Assembly: GCF_030519375.1 (NCBI RefSeq)
Contig: NZ_JAUMKB010000024.1
Location: 1 to 64,000, forward strand
Length of the DNA stretch: 64,000 bases
Direction of reading: 5' to 3'
Source of the DNA: Mucilaginibacter tolerans
GTDB lineage: Bacteria > Bacteroidota > Bacteroidia > Sphingobacteriales > Sphingobacteriaceae
Every line of letters begins with the position of its first letter. Position 1 is the stretch's first letter. A program made the position numbers and the translations under genes. The notes beneath the pieces are model-generated. The model was not told where the DNA came from. It saw only the letters and a list, made by a program, of their open reading frames with translations, and ran no database searches. Positions 16,713 through 25,700 of this stretch are shown one piece after another.

Positions 16713-18728
16713 ATGATGAAGTGCCTCGCCTTATTGCTTGTTTGTTTTACGCTAAACGCAGCCGTAGCACAAACCGTTGTTGAAGACTGCAAACTTGCCC
16801 AAACCCTTACACAGACAGTTGGTTACTGCTCCGCCGATGGCGCCTATAATAATCAAAATGTACATAAGTCGTTGTGGTTTCAATTTACCTCTACAGCTCA
16901 GGATGTGGATATTAATGTCAGCGGTGCCGGTAGTGGCGGCACACTGCAATCTCCTGAGATAAAGCTGTACAGCGATTGTAGCGGCACAGAGCTGGTGGGT
17001 ACGAGTTTATCGGGTAATAATATTAGCAGTCTGTATAAAGGGGGGCTGATCATCGGAAACACCTACTATATTCAGGTTACCGGAGACAATGGCAATACAG
17101 GTACATTCAAACTTTGCATAAATAATTATAATCCCATCATCAAACCGGGGCAGGACTGCGCTACGGCTTCTTTCCTTTGTTCGACAGCGACAATATCCCA
17201 ACAAAACGTGTCAGGCGCCGGTCTTAATAATGACGAAGCAAAGGGCACCTGCTTAAGTGTCCCAGAACAGGTTTCTGAATCGAATAGTGTTTGGTATAAG
17301 TGGCAAGCTGCAAATAATGGTACGTTGGTGTTTACTATCACCCCAACCAATGTGCGTGACGATATCGACTGGGTGTTATTTGATTTAGGTACCATCGGCG
17401 ATTGTGCTCAGGTAAATCCCACTAATGCTATCCGTTGTAAAGCAGGGTATGGAGTAGAAAACGTAGATTGTCCAAGCGATGCCTTATACTACAAAACGGG
17501 CCTCGATTTTAATGAAACCGATGTGTCGGAGCCCCCTGGTTGCGGGAAAGGGCAAAATGGTAAACTTGCCTTCGTCACCATGGTCCAGGGACATTACTAT
17601 GCGTTACTAATCAATAATTTTTCCTCCGGCAACAATGGATTCTCGTTAGCCTTCACCGACCAACACGGTAAAGCAGGTACGGGACAATTCGCTGGTCCTC
17701 AGCCAGCTTTCAGCTATACCCTGACTAATAACTGCTCAGCAAGCCCCCAATTAACTTTGCAAAATAAATCGTCGAATTATACCTCTTTGAAATGGTCGTT
17801 TGGCGAGGGTGCCAACACAAGCGGGGCAACCGGAACCGGCCCCTATACGATTAGCTATTCAACGCCGGGCGTGAAAACGATAACATTAGAGGCTATAGGA
17901 AGCAGCGGCTGCTCGGTGATTTCATCACAGTCCATTACAGTAGGTATTAAACCCGCATTACCCGTCATTACTTTAAACAAAAACAGTTTTTGCATCAACG
18001 ATGTGATAATGCTGAGCACAACAGATGCGGACAATTTGCAATTCCAATGGACGGGGCCTAGCGGGTTCCAGTCCGCTGCTGCGTCACCGACGATCCCTGT
18101 GACGGGCCCCGAAGTAAGCGGCACCTATTCGCTCATGGTAACGCGTTTTGGTTGTAGCAGCGATCTGGCCAACATCACCATAGCGCCGCCATCACCCACG
18201 CCAGTTGCGGAGTTTACCTGTACACCATCATATACCGATGCGGCTTACGGTCCTGTGGCCGTACAATTTAACAACCACTCGACAGGCGCAAACTCTTATT
18301 CATGGAATTTTGGCGATGGGACCACATCTTCAGAAAAGGACCCGAAACACATTTTTAATCAAAAAGGGAACTTTACTATTACTTTGACTGCAACCAATAC
18401 CGACGGTTGCAGCGAATCGGTTAGCAAAAGCGGCCTAATTATTATTGAGAATAATAACTACATCTTTATTCCCAATACTTTTTCTCCAAATGGTGACGGT
18501 AAGAATGACGAATTCCAGGTCACCATTACTAATGTCACCTCTTATCATATCAAGATATTCGACCGCTGGGGTGCGGCGCTTTTTGAATCCACGGATATCA
18601 ATCAAAGCTGGAAGGGCGACAATAAGGGTCAACGTGTTCCTACAGGTACTTATTTCTATATCATCAACGCAGTCGGAACTGATGGTACAGCTATCAATAA
18701 GTCAGGATACATTACTATAATCCGGTAA
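16713..18728 (+). CDS. PKD-domain surface protein with T9SS type B sorting domain
   Basis: This exported protein is about 671 aa. The signal peptide is MKCLALLLVCFTLNAAVAQ; ATG 16713 or 16716 is preferred over the GTG at 16707. Two N-terminal beta-sandwich modules (about 20-145 and 150-330) carry paired cysteines and motifs such as SLWFQFTST and SVWYKWQA, resembling the prepeptidase-C-like modules of Bacteroidota surface proteins. PKD domains follow: SLKWSFGEG (about 355-425) and SYSWNFGDGTTSS (about 495-580). The C-terminus NNYIFIPNTFSPNGDGKNDE...IKIFDRWG...PTGTYFYIIN is the gliding-motility-associated (CHU_C/TIGR04131-type) domain that directs secretion by T9SS, usually with a PorP/SprF partner. 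Such a partner lies immediately downstream but convergent, ending one base away. Confidence 0.88.
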   Translation: MMKCLALLLVCFTLNAAVAQTVVEDCKLAQTLTQTVGYCSADGAYNNQNVHKSLWFQFTSTAQDVDINVSGAGSGGTLQSPEIKLYSDCSGTELVGTSLSGNNISSLYKGGLIIGNTYYIQVTGDNGNTGTFKLCINNYNPIIKPGQDCATASFLCSTATISQQNVSGAGLNNDEAKGTCLSVPEQVSESNSVWYKWQAANNGTLVFTITPTNVRDDIDWVLFDLGTIGDCAQVNPTNAIRCKAGYGVENVDCPSDALYYKTGLDFNETDVSEPPGCGKGQNGKLAFVTMVQGHYYALLINNFSSGNNGFSLAFTDQHGKAGTGQFAGPQPAFSYTLTNNCSASPQLTLQNKSSNYTSLKWSFGEGANTSGATGTGPYTISYSTPGVKTITLEAIGSSGCSVISSQSITVGIKPALPVITLNKNSFCINDVIMLSTTDADNLQFQWTGPSGFQSAAASPTIPVTGPEVSGTYSLMVTRFGCSSDLANITIAPPSPTPVAEFTCTPSYTDAAYGPVAVQFNNHSTGANSYSWNFGDGTTSSEKDPKHIFNQKGNFTITLTATNTDGCSESVSKSGLIIIENNNYIFIPNTFSPNGDGKNDEFQVTITNVTSYHIKIFDRWGAALFESTDINQSWKGDNKGQRVPTGTYFYIINAVGTDGTAINKSGYITIIR

Positions 18729-18729
18729 G

Positions 18730-19746
18730 TCAAAATGTATGCTGCGGGCAAATCACCCGGTTGCGGTTATTGAGCATTAGCGCAATAACTATTTCGTGGG
18801 TAGAAGGGCTGACTGACCTGAATGCCGATGTAGCATGGTCATAAGAGTAGCTTAGGCTAACCAGCGAGTTGATATTCAGACCGAACATCCCTCCAACCGC
18901 ATCGCGATACCGATAGGCTGCTCCTATCCAAAAGCGTCCGTCAAAAACCATTTTCGTATTCAGGTCAAATGACGCTGGGAGGTTACTCATCATTTTAAAC
19001 AGTGCCGAGGGTACCACGGCCAGGTCATCCGACAAGCTGAACCGCATGCCGGCCGTGGCAAAAAAATTGGGGCTGCGCCTGTCCTGCAGCGTCTGCACAT
19101 TCTGAGTGGTAAGATTAAGATGCCGAGGTAGCAATTGCAGTGCTGACAATCCAACATAGTAATCGGCCGAGTAGGCCCATATGCCCATCCCCAGATCCGG
19201 TGACCAGGTGTTGCTTTGCAGATTATTTACCGCATTGTCATCTGCCTGCTGCAGCAATATAGCTGAAGTATTCAGTGTAGTATTATCAAACCCGGCGGCA
19301 ATACCGAATGAGAGGTTGAGATCGCTGCTAATGCCGAGATGCCAGGCATACGTAGCATTGATATCTGTATTCCGGGTATAACCAAGTTGATCTGCAACGA
19401 GTGTTAACCCTAGGCCGTGATGCGGCGGTGCCGACTGATAACTTGCTGCGTATGCCGGGCTATACGGATTATCTGAACCTGATGACATCGACACAGCATC
19501 GCCGGCAACAAAGGCATTACCTATGGGCGCGCTGAGCGAGAGCGTACGCGTTACCGGAGCTCCATCAAGGCCAGTCCACTGGCTGCGGTAAGCTGCCTTT
19601 ACATCTATATAATTCTCAATTCCGCTGACCGCCGGGTTAATCAGCAGATTATTAAATACATACTGAGTGTACTGCGGTTTTTGTTGTGCTATGCCGCACA
19701 GGGGCACTATTGCCCAAACCAGCATCCACCCAGTCTTCCTTATCAT
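18730..19746 (-). CDS. PorP/SprF-family type IX secretion membrane protein
   Basis: This 338-aa protein has a signal peptide (about 1-20, GIAQ). The mature start QKPQYTQYVFNNLLINPAVS, then RSQWTGLDGAP, is the diagnostic opening of PorP/SprF proteins. The rest is amphipathic beta-strand (LGLTLVADQLG, DLNLSFGIAAGF, FWIGAAYRYRDAVGGMFGLN), consistent with an outer-membrane barrel of about 14 strands. These proteins partner with type B CTD substrates for export and surface attachment. It lies 17 bp downstream of the tail-fibre-like gene on the same strand and ends one base from the convergent CTD-bearing gene, so it could serve either neighbour. Confidence 0.9.
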   Translation of the reverse strand: MIRKTGWMLVWAIVPLCGIAQQKPQYTQYVFNNLLINPAVSGIENYIDVKAAYRSQWTGLDGAPVTRTLSLSAPIGNAFVAGDAVSMSSGSDNPYSPAYAASYQSAPPHHGLGLTLVADQLGYTRNTDINATYAWHLGISSDLNLSFGIAAGFDNTTLNTSAILLQQADDNAVNNLQSNTWSPDLGMGIWAYSADYYVGLSALQLLPRHLNLTTQNVQTLQDRRSPNFFATAGMRFSLSDDLAVVPSALFKMMSNLPASFDLNTKMVFDGRFWIGAAYRYRDAVGGMFGLNINSLVSLSYSYDHATSAFRSVSPSTHEIVIALMLNNRNRVICPQHTF

Positions 19747-19763
19747 TTTCGTAAAGGCACAGC

Positions 19764-21848
19764 TTAATTTTGCGGTGCGATATTCAGTTGAGCTTCGATC
19801 CGTTTAAGTCTTTCCTCTTGTTTTTTCAGACGTTCTTCCTGAGTGCCTATCACTTCTTTCTGATCGCTTATCTGTTTATCTTTCTCGATAAGGTAAAGGG
19901 TCAGTTCTTCTACTTTCTTCAACAATTTCTCGTTCATTTCGCCCAGATTCTGACCGTTCTTTTGTACCTCGGCTGTAGTCGGAATATCTTGCAGGTGGTG
20001 ATTTTTCCGGATATAATCAGCTACTTCAGTAAGTGATTTAAGTTTATAGTCCGGGTTAAAAACATAATCGGCCCAGTTCGAATAAGCTTTTACCGTTATT
20101 GAAGTGGCAATGGTGTTGCCATTAATTGCAAACTGGTAGCCAGAAGGTATGGTGGTTGCACCAATACTAACATTGCCCGTGAAAGTTTTTAAACCTGTTA
20201 TGCTTTCTGCGCCTGCTAAGTGAACTACTGCACTATTATTGGCAGCAGTATATCCTAATGCAGTGTTTATTTGCGATCCTGATACCGCAGTCAGGTAACC
20301 GTTAGGGTTTGTCGCGCCATTATAAGGTGTAAATCCTAAAGCGGTAGTCACCTGAGCTGATGAAACCGTCGTCAGATAACCTGCATCATTGGTAAATGAG
20401 CTTACAGTTGTGGGCTTGTTGGTCAGGTTGTTATAGTTCAGGTAATAAGATGGCAATTGTCCGTTAAATTTTGCCACCGTCGGGTTTGGTAATGTGCCCG
20501 AAAGGTCACCGCCTGTAGTCATGGTGCTACGCATGTATCTTGTGTCTGCTTTTGGGAAGAAATTTGCTACTGTTTGCAAAGTCGTGGTGTCATTCGCGAA
20601 GGTCATTGTACCGGTAGCGTTAGTCAGGGTAATACCCGTTGCCGATGTAGCGCTGACCGTTTTTGCCTCCATTCCTGTGCCATTCACATTTGCCCCAATA
20701 AGCTGAGCCCCTGTAAGGGCGGTGCCGTTGAGATACCATAGGCCATTATTTGCAATCGCGAAGTTTTCGGTGAAGCTACCTGAACCGATACGGCTGGAAA
20801 CCACCATTTTTGAAGTTATTGTTGAGCCTGATATAGGTTTATTTTCTACGATAAAATCGGTTTGTTGTACCGACGAGGTACCTGTGTTCCAGGCGCTGGC
20901 ATTCAAGCGTAACCTGCCGGAGTAAACTACAGGTGAACCTGAGGTTGGCGTTGGTCCGTTACTAAGTACCATACCATCTCTGGATGTCGTACTACCGCCA
21001 TAAGTATACAAAGACTGACCAATTGTTAGGTTACCATATGGGTCAAGAGAAAGATCGTTGGTGAATGATCCACTGTTCTGCGATACGGCAATAACAAATG
21101 ACCCATTAGCCAGGTAGTTATCTGCTATGGTAGAGACAAAAGCCCTATAAGCAATCGGTATTGAAGTTGACGATGACGTATTCCAGCCGTTTGTCATCCA
21201 GGTGATACCCGGCGAATATTGTTGCGTTGAAGATGTTGCCGCAGACGTATTTGCCACGATGATTGCATCGTTAGAGGCTTGTCCCAAACCCGAGTACACC
21301 CCTCTAAATACGGCTTTACGAACACCGGTAAATGATCCGACTGAAAATGTTGGGGTAACATCAATTGCAGCAAGCACATCGTTATTTGCTGCAGCGGTAA
21401 GTGTTGGTGTTAATGCCATACCCTGTGCAACACCGGATGAAGCAGTAACCGAGTTGTTAAATTTATGCTTGCCTGTCCATGTTGGCGAAAAGGTCTGATC
21501 AATCGCTACCGTGGCAGCCGCAGTACCATCATAGGTAAAGGCGGCAATACCGGTACCCTGTGTTAAAGCAGAGGTAAATGCCGACACACTTTTTTGTTGT
21601 GAGCCCGAAGCCGATAAAAGATTTCCCGAGAATAAATTAGTGCTATCTCCTGGTCTCCGATTAGAATAAACAGCAGCCAGCATAGCCGATTGCCTTCTCA
21701 GGCGCGCAAGATTTGACAATGCAGTTTGCGATTGTGAAAGCCTGAATGATGCAGCATATACCGGATCAGGTTGCTTGTTATCGGTTGATTGTGCCTGTGC
21801 AAAATGTGCAGTTAACGCTAATAAGGAAAATAGGTAAAGTTTTTTCAT
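19764..21848 (-). CDS. Exported phage-tail-fibre-like protein with coiled-coil C-terminus
   Basis: This is a protein of 694 aa from the start at 21848, where MKKLYLFSLLALTAHFAQAQ is a clean signal peptide; the 18 codons upstream are not signal-like. The body is Ser/Thr/Ala/Gly-rich and repetitive. GYLTTVSSAQVTTALGFTPY and NGYLTAVSGSQINTALGYTA are related repeats like those in phage tail fibres. The end (about 600-694) has YSNWADYVFNPDYKLKSL and YIRKNHHLQDIPTTAEV, then a long coiled coil (LKKVEELTLYLIEKDKQ, LKKQEERLKRIEAQL). This tail is frequent in Bacteroidota surface fibres and resembles the base of S74-type fibres, but no peptidase motif is claimed. No T9SS sorting domain is visible. It precedes PorP/SprF by 17 bp, suggesting a fibre exported or anchored with it. 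Confidence 0.75.
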   Translation of the reverse strand: MKKLYLFSLLALTAHFAQAQSTDNKQPDPVYAASFRLSQSQTALSNLARLRRQSAMLAAVYSNRRPGDSTNLFSGNLLSASGSQQKSVSAFTSALTQGTGIAAFTYDGTAAATVAIDQTFSPTWTGKHKFNNSVTASSGVAQGMALTPTLTAAANNDVLAAIDVTPTFSVGSFTGVRKAVFRGVYSGLGQASNDAIIVANTSAATSSTQQYSPGITWMTNGWNTSSSTSIPIAYRAFVSTIADNYLANGSFVIAVSQNSGSFTNDLSLDPYGNLTIGQSLYTYGGSTTSRDGMVLSNGPTPTSGSPVVYSGRLRLNASAWNTGTSSVQQTDFIVENKPISGSTITSKMVVSSRIGSGSFTENFAIANNGLWYLNGTALTGAQLIGANVNGTGMEAKTVSATSATGITLTNATGTMTFANDTTTLQTVANFFPKADTRYMRSTMTTGGDLSGTLPNPTVAKFNGQLPSYYLNYNNLTNKPTTVSSFTNDAGYLTTVSSAQVTTALGFTPYNGATNPNGYLTAVSGSQINTALGYTAANNSAVVHLAGAESITGLKTFTGNVSIGATTIPSGYQFAINGNTIATSITVKAYSNWADYVFNPDYKLKSLTEVADYIRKNHHLQDIPTTAEVQKNGQNLGEMNEKLLKKVEELTLYLIEKDKQISDQKEVIGTQEERLKKQEERLKRIEAQLNIAPQN

Positions 21849-21977
21849 CGTGATCGGTTTAAGTGTCCGGCCGGCTGTCAGGTATGCTCCAAAAACCGGC
21901 AAAATTTCAACTAGGCTTTTATACGTAATGCTGTATTATTGGGTTCGGTTTTTTTTGAAGATTTTGCAATAAAATTT

Positions 21978-22016
21978 GGGTGTTACATGTAACAGGTGTA
22001 ACGATGTGTAACACCC
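21978..22016. promoter_or_regulatory. Inverted repeat with iterated TGTAAC half-sites
   Basis: GGGTGTTACA (21978-21987) is the exact reverse complement of TGTAACACCC (22007-22016). Between and within them TGTAAC recurs three times in one orientation (starting at 21988, 21998 and 22007), with one in the other. It lies about 130 bp upstream of the tail-fibre-like gene. The evenly spaced half-sites suggest an operator; a structured leader is the alternative. Confidence 0.45.
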
Positions 22017-22159
22017 GCAATAGTTAAAAAAATCAATCTTAAATACATGCTACCATTGGTTGTAGTAAGTGATAAGGCTTAGGTTATTATTAATATTTTT
22101 TGTCACGAGTACACCACCTCTTTTCCCCTTCGCTGCATACTCGCGCCAGTTGAGGGGGG

Positions 22160-22735
22160 TTATTTTGAGTATAACTCTTCGAATTTCAGACCTGTAAACT
22201 TAAGCTGTTTATACAAAGAATAAAATTCATCTTCAGCGTCTTTAACTCCGCTGTAAGTCAAAATCTCTCCCCGGCTAGTCTCAGGTATTTTAAAGATAGA
22301 TGATTCCGTTAGTCTACGATGAAAAGCATATTTCAATATTCTCCCCTTAGTTCCATCATCATAGTAATCAAATTTACTATTCTCTTGATCTAAACAGTTT
22401 ATACATTCCAGCACATTCAACGCATAAAGTCTTTCGCCTCCAACATTTACTGGCAATATCTCTCCTGCCATTTCCAATAACGTAAACAACTCACTGTCGT
22501 AAACTTGTTGATCAAAAGCCAGAGCCCCCCCATTGATTTCAAAAAAATTTCCTTTTTTTTCCTTAAGATTATAAACGTACCAATTAGTTTTAATCCAACT
22601 CTCATCTTTTTTATTACAGTCAAAAATCACGAATTCAAGCAGATCATCTTCAGGAATATTAGGCATTATCCACTGATAATTGCTAACATCGACAGTTACT
22701 CTGTATATTTTAAAATTATTTCGGGAATGTTCCAT
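22160..22735 (-). CDS. Imm11/DUF1629-like immunity protein for the adjacent Rhs-AHH toxin
   Basis: This 191-aa cytoplasmic protein has no signal peptide and is acidic. The middle part (GGALAFDQQVYDSELFTLLE, then GEILPVNVGGERLYALNVL and CLDQENSKF) resembles the Imm11/DUF1629-type immunity family, in which a protein-fate strand is followed by a leucine-rich helix and a conserved LD. Its start overlaps the last 20 bases of the Rhs gene, the standard toxin-immunity arrangement. Immunity proteins of this family often accompany AHH nucleases. It should bind and block the C-terminal nuclease of the 3057-aa protein. Family assignment is from pattern and context. Confidence 0.7.
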   Translation of the reverse strand: MEHSRNNFKIYRVTVDVSNYQWIMPNIPEDDLLEFVIFDCNKKDESWIKTNWYVYNLKEKKGNFFEINGGALAFDQQVYDSELFTLLEMAGEILPVNVGGERLYALNVLECINCLDQENSKFDYYDDGTKGRILKYAFHRRLTESSIFKIPETSRGEILTYSGVKDAEDEFYSLYKQLKFTGLKFEELYSK

Positions 22736-25700
22736 TTAATATTTCTTGTTTAATTTTATGTAATTCTTGTCTTACAGTTCCAGGTTTTGCATTTAATAAC
22801 CTATTGTTAATGGCTTGATAATATTTATTCGTGTGAATTGTCGAATGTGTCATTATTGGTAAATTTTCATATTTACTGTTTTTAGGCAAAAATACACCAT
22901 TATCAGCTTCATTTATATCAATTCCTTCTCTTTTTAATATCATTCTTGCAAGTGCCGCACCTTTGGCTTCGCCAGCAACAATATGGTGAGCTGCAGTATT
23001 ATCAGGCCTAATAAATCCAGCAGCAATCAGATTAAATGCCAATACAGATGAGCTAGGATCTTTACCAACCAGCTGACTAAATTTGCTATTAGGGTAACGC
23101 TCTTTCAAATAAGGGGCATATAATAAATCTTGAGGAGTACCAGCCCCACGACTTAACCTTTCCTTAATTTGATGAATTTCAAACGCACTTAATTGCTCAG
23201 GCTTTGTCGTAATTCTTTGATATGGCGGCTTTGTGTCTATACCAGTATTATTTGAGGAAAAAACCAAATAAGCCGTTAATCCAAATGCCTTACCTAATGT
23301 TCCTAATATTATCGAACCGCCTCTTCTTTCTGCTTCCTCTTCCATAACTAACTCTCCACTTTCGGTCACTACTGACTTGCTCAAACTTTGTTTAGTAGTT
23401 TGTTTAAAAGCTTGATCTACTCCAGCAGCGCTCAACGGTTGAAATGCGTTATATCCCTTGCTACCTGTGCTATAATCAATAGGAATTCCTCCCTCGTTTC
23501 CATCAATGTCTATTAACCAAATGGGACTGTTACTTGCAAATTGATATGGTGTTAATTCTGGATATTTCGCACTTAATGGATCCACACTCAAAAACTTACC
23601 AACCCTTGGATCATATATCCGCATTCCATAATCCTGTTCGTTGCCTGTTCCTTTTACATCATTGTCATTTTCTTTACCGTTAAAGCCATAGCGGTAACTA
23701 TTGTTAGCCGCATAAGTCAGGTCAGGCATTAATGAGCCGAATGCATAATATTCCTGTGCGGTAATAACGTCAGGCTGATAGTAATCAATTGTGGTACCAT
23801 CCGTAGAATGCGCAATGCGTTTGTCGGTCAGCGTCACCATTACATTGCCTAGATAATTGTTTAATTCATATTGTTTTAACCCAAGGGTGCTCCAAATTGC
23901 GGTTGCATTGTTATCAGCCAAATTCATATTTGGCATCCACATGCCTATTCTGTTGCTACCATATAGATGTTGTTCGCGCCAGTTTATCTGGCTATTTTTA
24001 TTATCGTATACCGCCAACGTATGCCCCTGTGCATCACGCACATAGTAAGTTGTAACCCCTCCCGAGGTTTTGGCAACTCTGTATTGTGCTGGATCGTACG
24101 TATAAAAAATGGTTCCCTGGGCATTGGTCTGGCTTTGTATTTTGCCATATACGCTCCAGTTAATATTACTTACGCCTGCCTGCACATCAGCGGTTATGTT
24201 GCCTATAGCATCATAGGTATAATTATTAGTTGATTGGTTACGCATGTCACCTACATAACCAGTACTTGGCGTTGCAGAATCATTTACAGAGTTCAGCATA
24301 TTATTGATTAGCTTACCATTAGCATCCCTGTTGTAGTTATAGGTCAGGTTATCCATCGTCAGCGGCTTGCCGTTGCTGGTATTGCCGTTACGAACACTAC
24401 TCAGAATATTACCATTGCCGTCAAGAGTAAAGCTTTCCTTGTAATTTTGGGTGGCTGCAAGTGATGATAAACCCGCCCCGGTTGCCGTATATTCAGCTGT
24501 ACTGGCAATCCGGTTCAACTGATCGTACTGGTAAGTATGATAATAGAACTGGCTTCCCAGTTGCGGAATGTTCATGGATACCGCACTGATATTACTGTTA
24601 TACAGCGGCTTAAATGTGCTGATTGTAGGTACACCTGTTTCAAAAGGTTGTTTAGCGGTATTGATCGGCTTATAGTCATTAGCATAGTAATACAAGCCAT
24701 AGCCATAAGCATCCTGCCCGATGTTGTTGGTGCCATCGGTGCCCATGTCGGTGGTACTACCTGTTACGGTACTATTCACACCCTTTAACCAGCCTTGCAG
24801 TGTGTAGGCATAGTCAACACCCTGCACTTTGGCGTTGATGTCGCCCAGTTCCATGCGCGCAAGCGGCCCGTGCAGGTAGTACTGGTAGCTAGCATCCATG
24901 CGTTTCTGCGTCTGATCCAGCGTACTACCCACGCCATAAGATACCACATTGGCAACCGGGCTGCTCCAGGCTTCGGTAATACGGTTATCGGCATCATAAT
25001 TATACTGGTAGTAGAACTGATCAGCCTGCCCTGTCTGGTATCCTACAAAGTTTACCTTCCCGCTGATCAGATCATACTCGTAGTTGATCTGCTTCAGTCC
25101 AAGCCCTGATATCTGCTGGTACAGTGTTTTCACGTTACCGTCGATATCATAATCATAGTATGTGGCCTGCTTCACTACCCCTGTTCCGGTGTTCTGGTAG
25201 GTAGTTGCCGCCACGCGCTTGTGCAGGTTATTTTGCGTTGTTATACTTTGTATACCATTAGTTGCCGGTGCTGCTGCATCATAATAGGTGTGCGTCACCT
25301 GGCTGTTGGTCCCGGTTGCATTAAATGAAGTAATTGTTGCATCGGCAAGGTAATCCGGCACTCCTAAATTCACGGCCTGCTGGTTCTTCTCTCCCACTTC
25401 AATAGCACGGCCGAGTATATCATAAGTGGTATAGCTGTAATTCTGGCTTGCTAATTGCCTATCATTCTGCGATATATTCAAGCGGCTCATCAAATCATAC
25501 CAAAAACGGTTTGTACCGCCATCGGGGCTTTGCAGCGTGGTTACCTGGTTGGTGGCGTTATAGGCATAATTAGTTTGTAGCCCGTGTACCGGGTATACAT
25601 TTATTAGCTGCGTTTCATTGGTGCTGTTATCGGCTATGGTGGTCGGGCCGCCTGCTACAGGCACATTGAACCTGAACCAGCCTATATCGGGCGTGTTTGC

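Noticed and set aside
16595..16783. Plus-strand 62-codon frame before the CTD protein
   Set aside because: It overlaps the signal peptide of the real gene in another frame and shows no domain.
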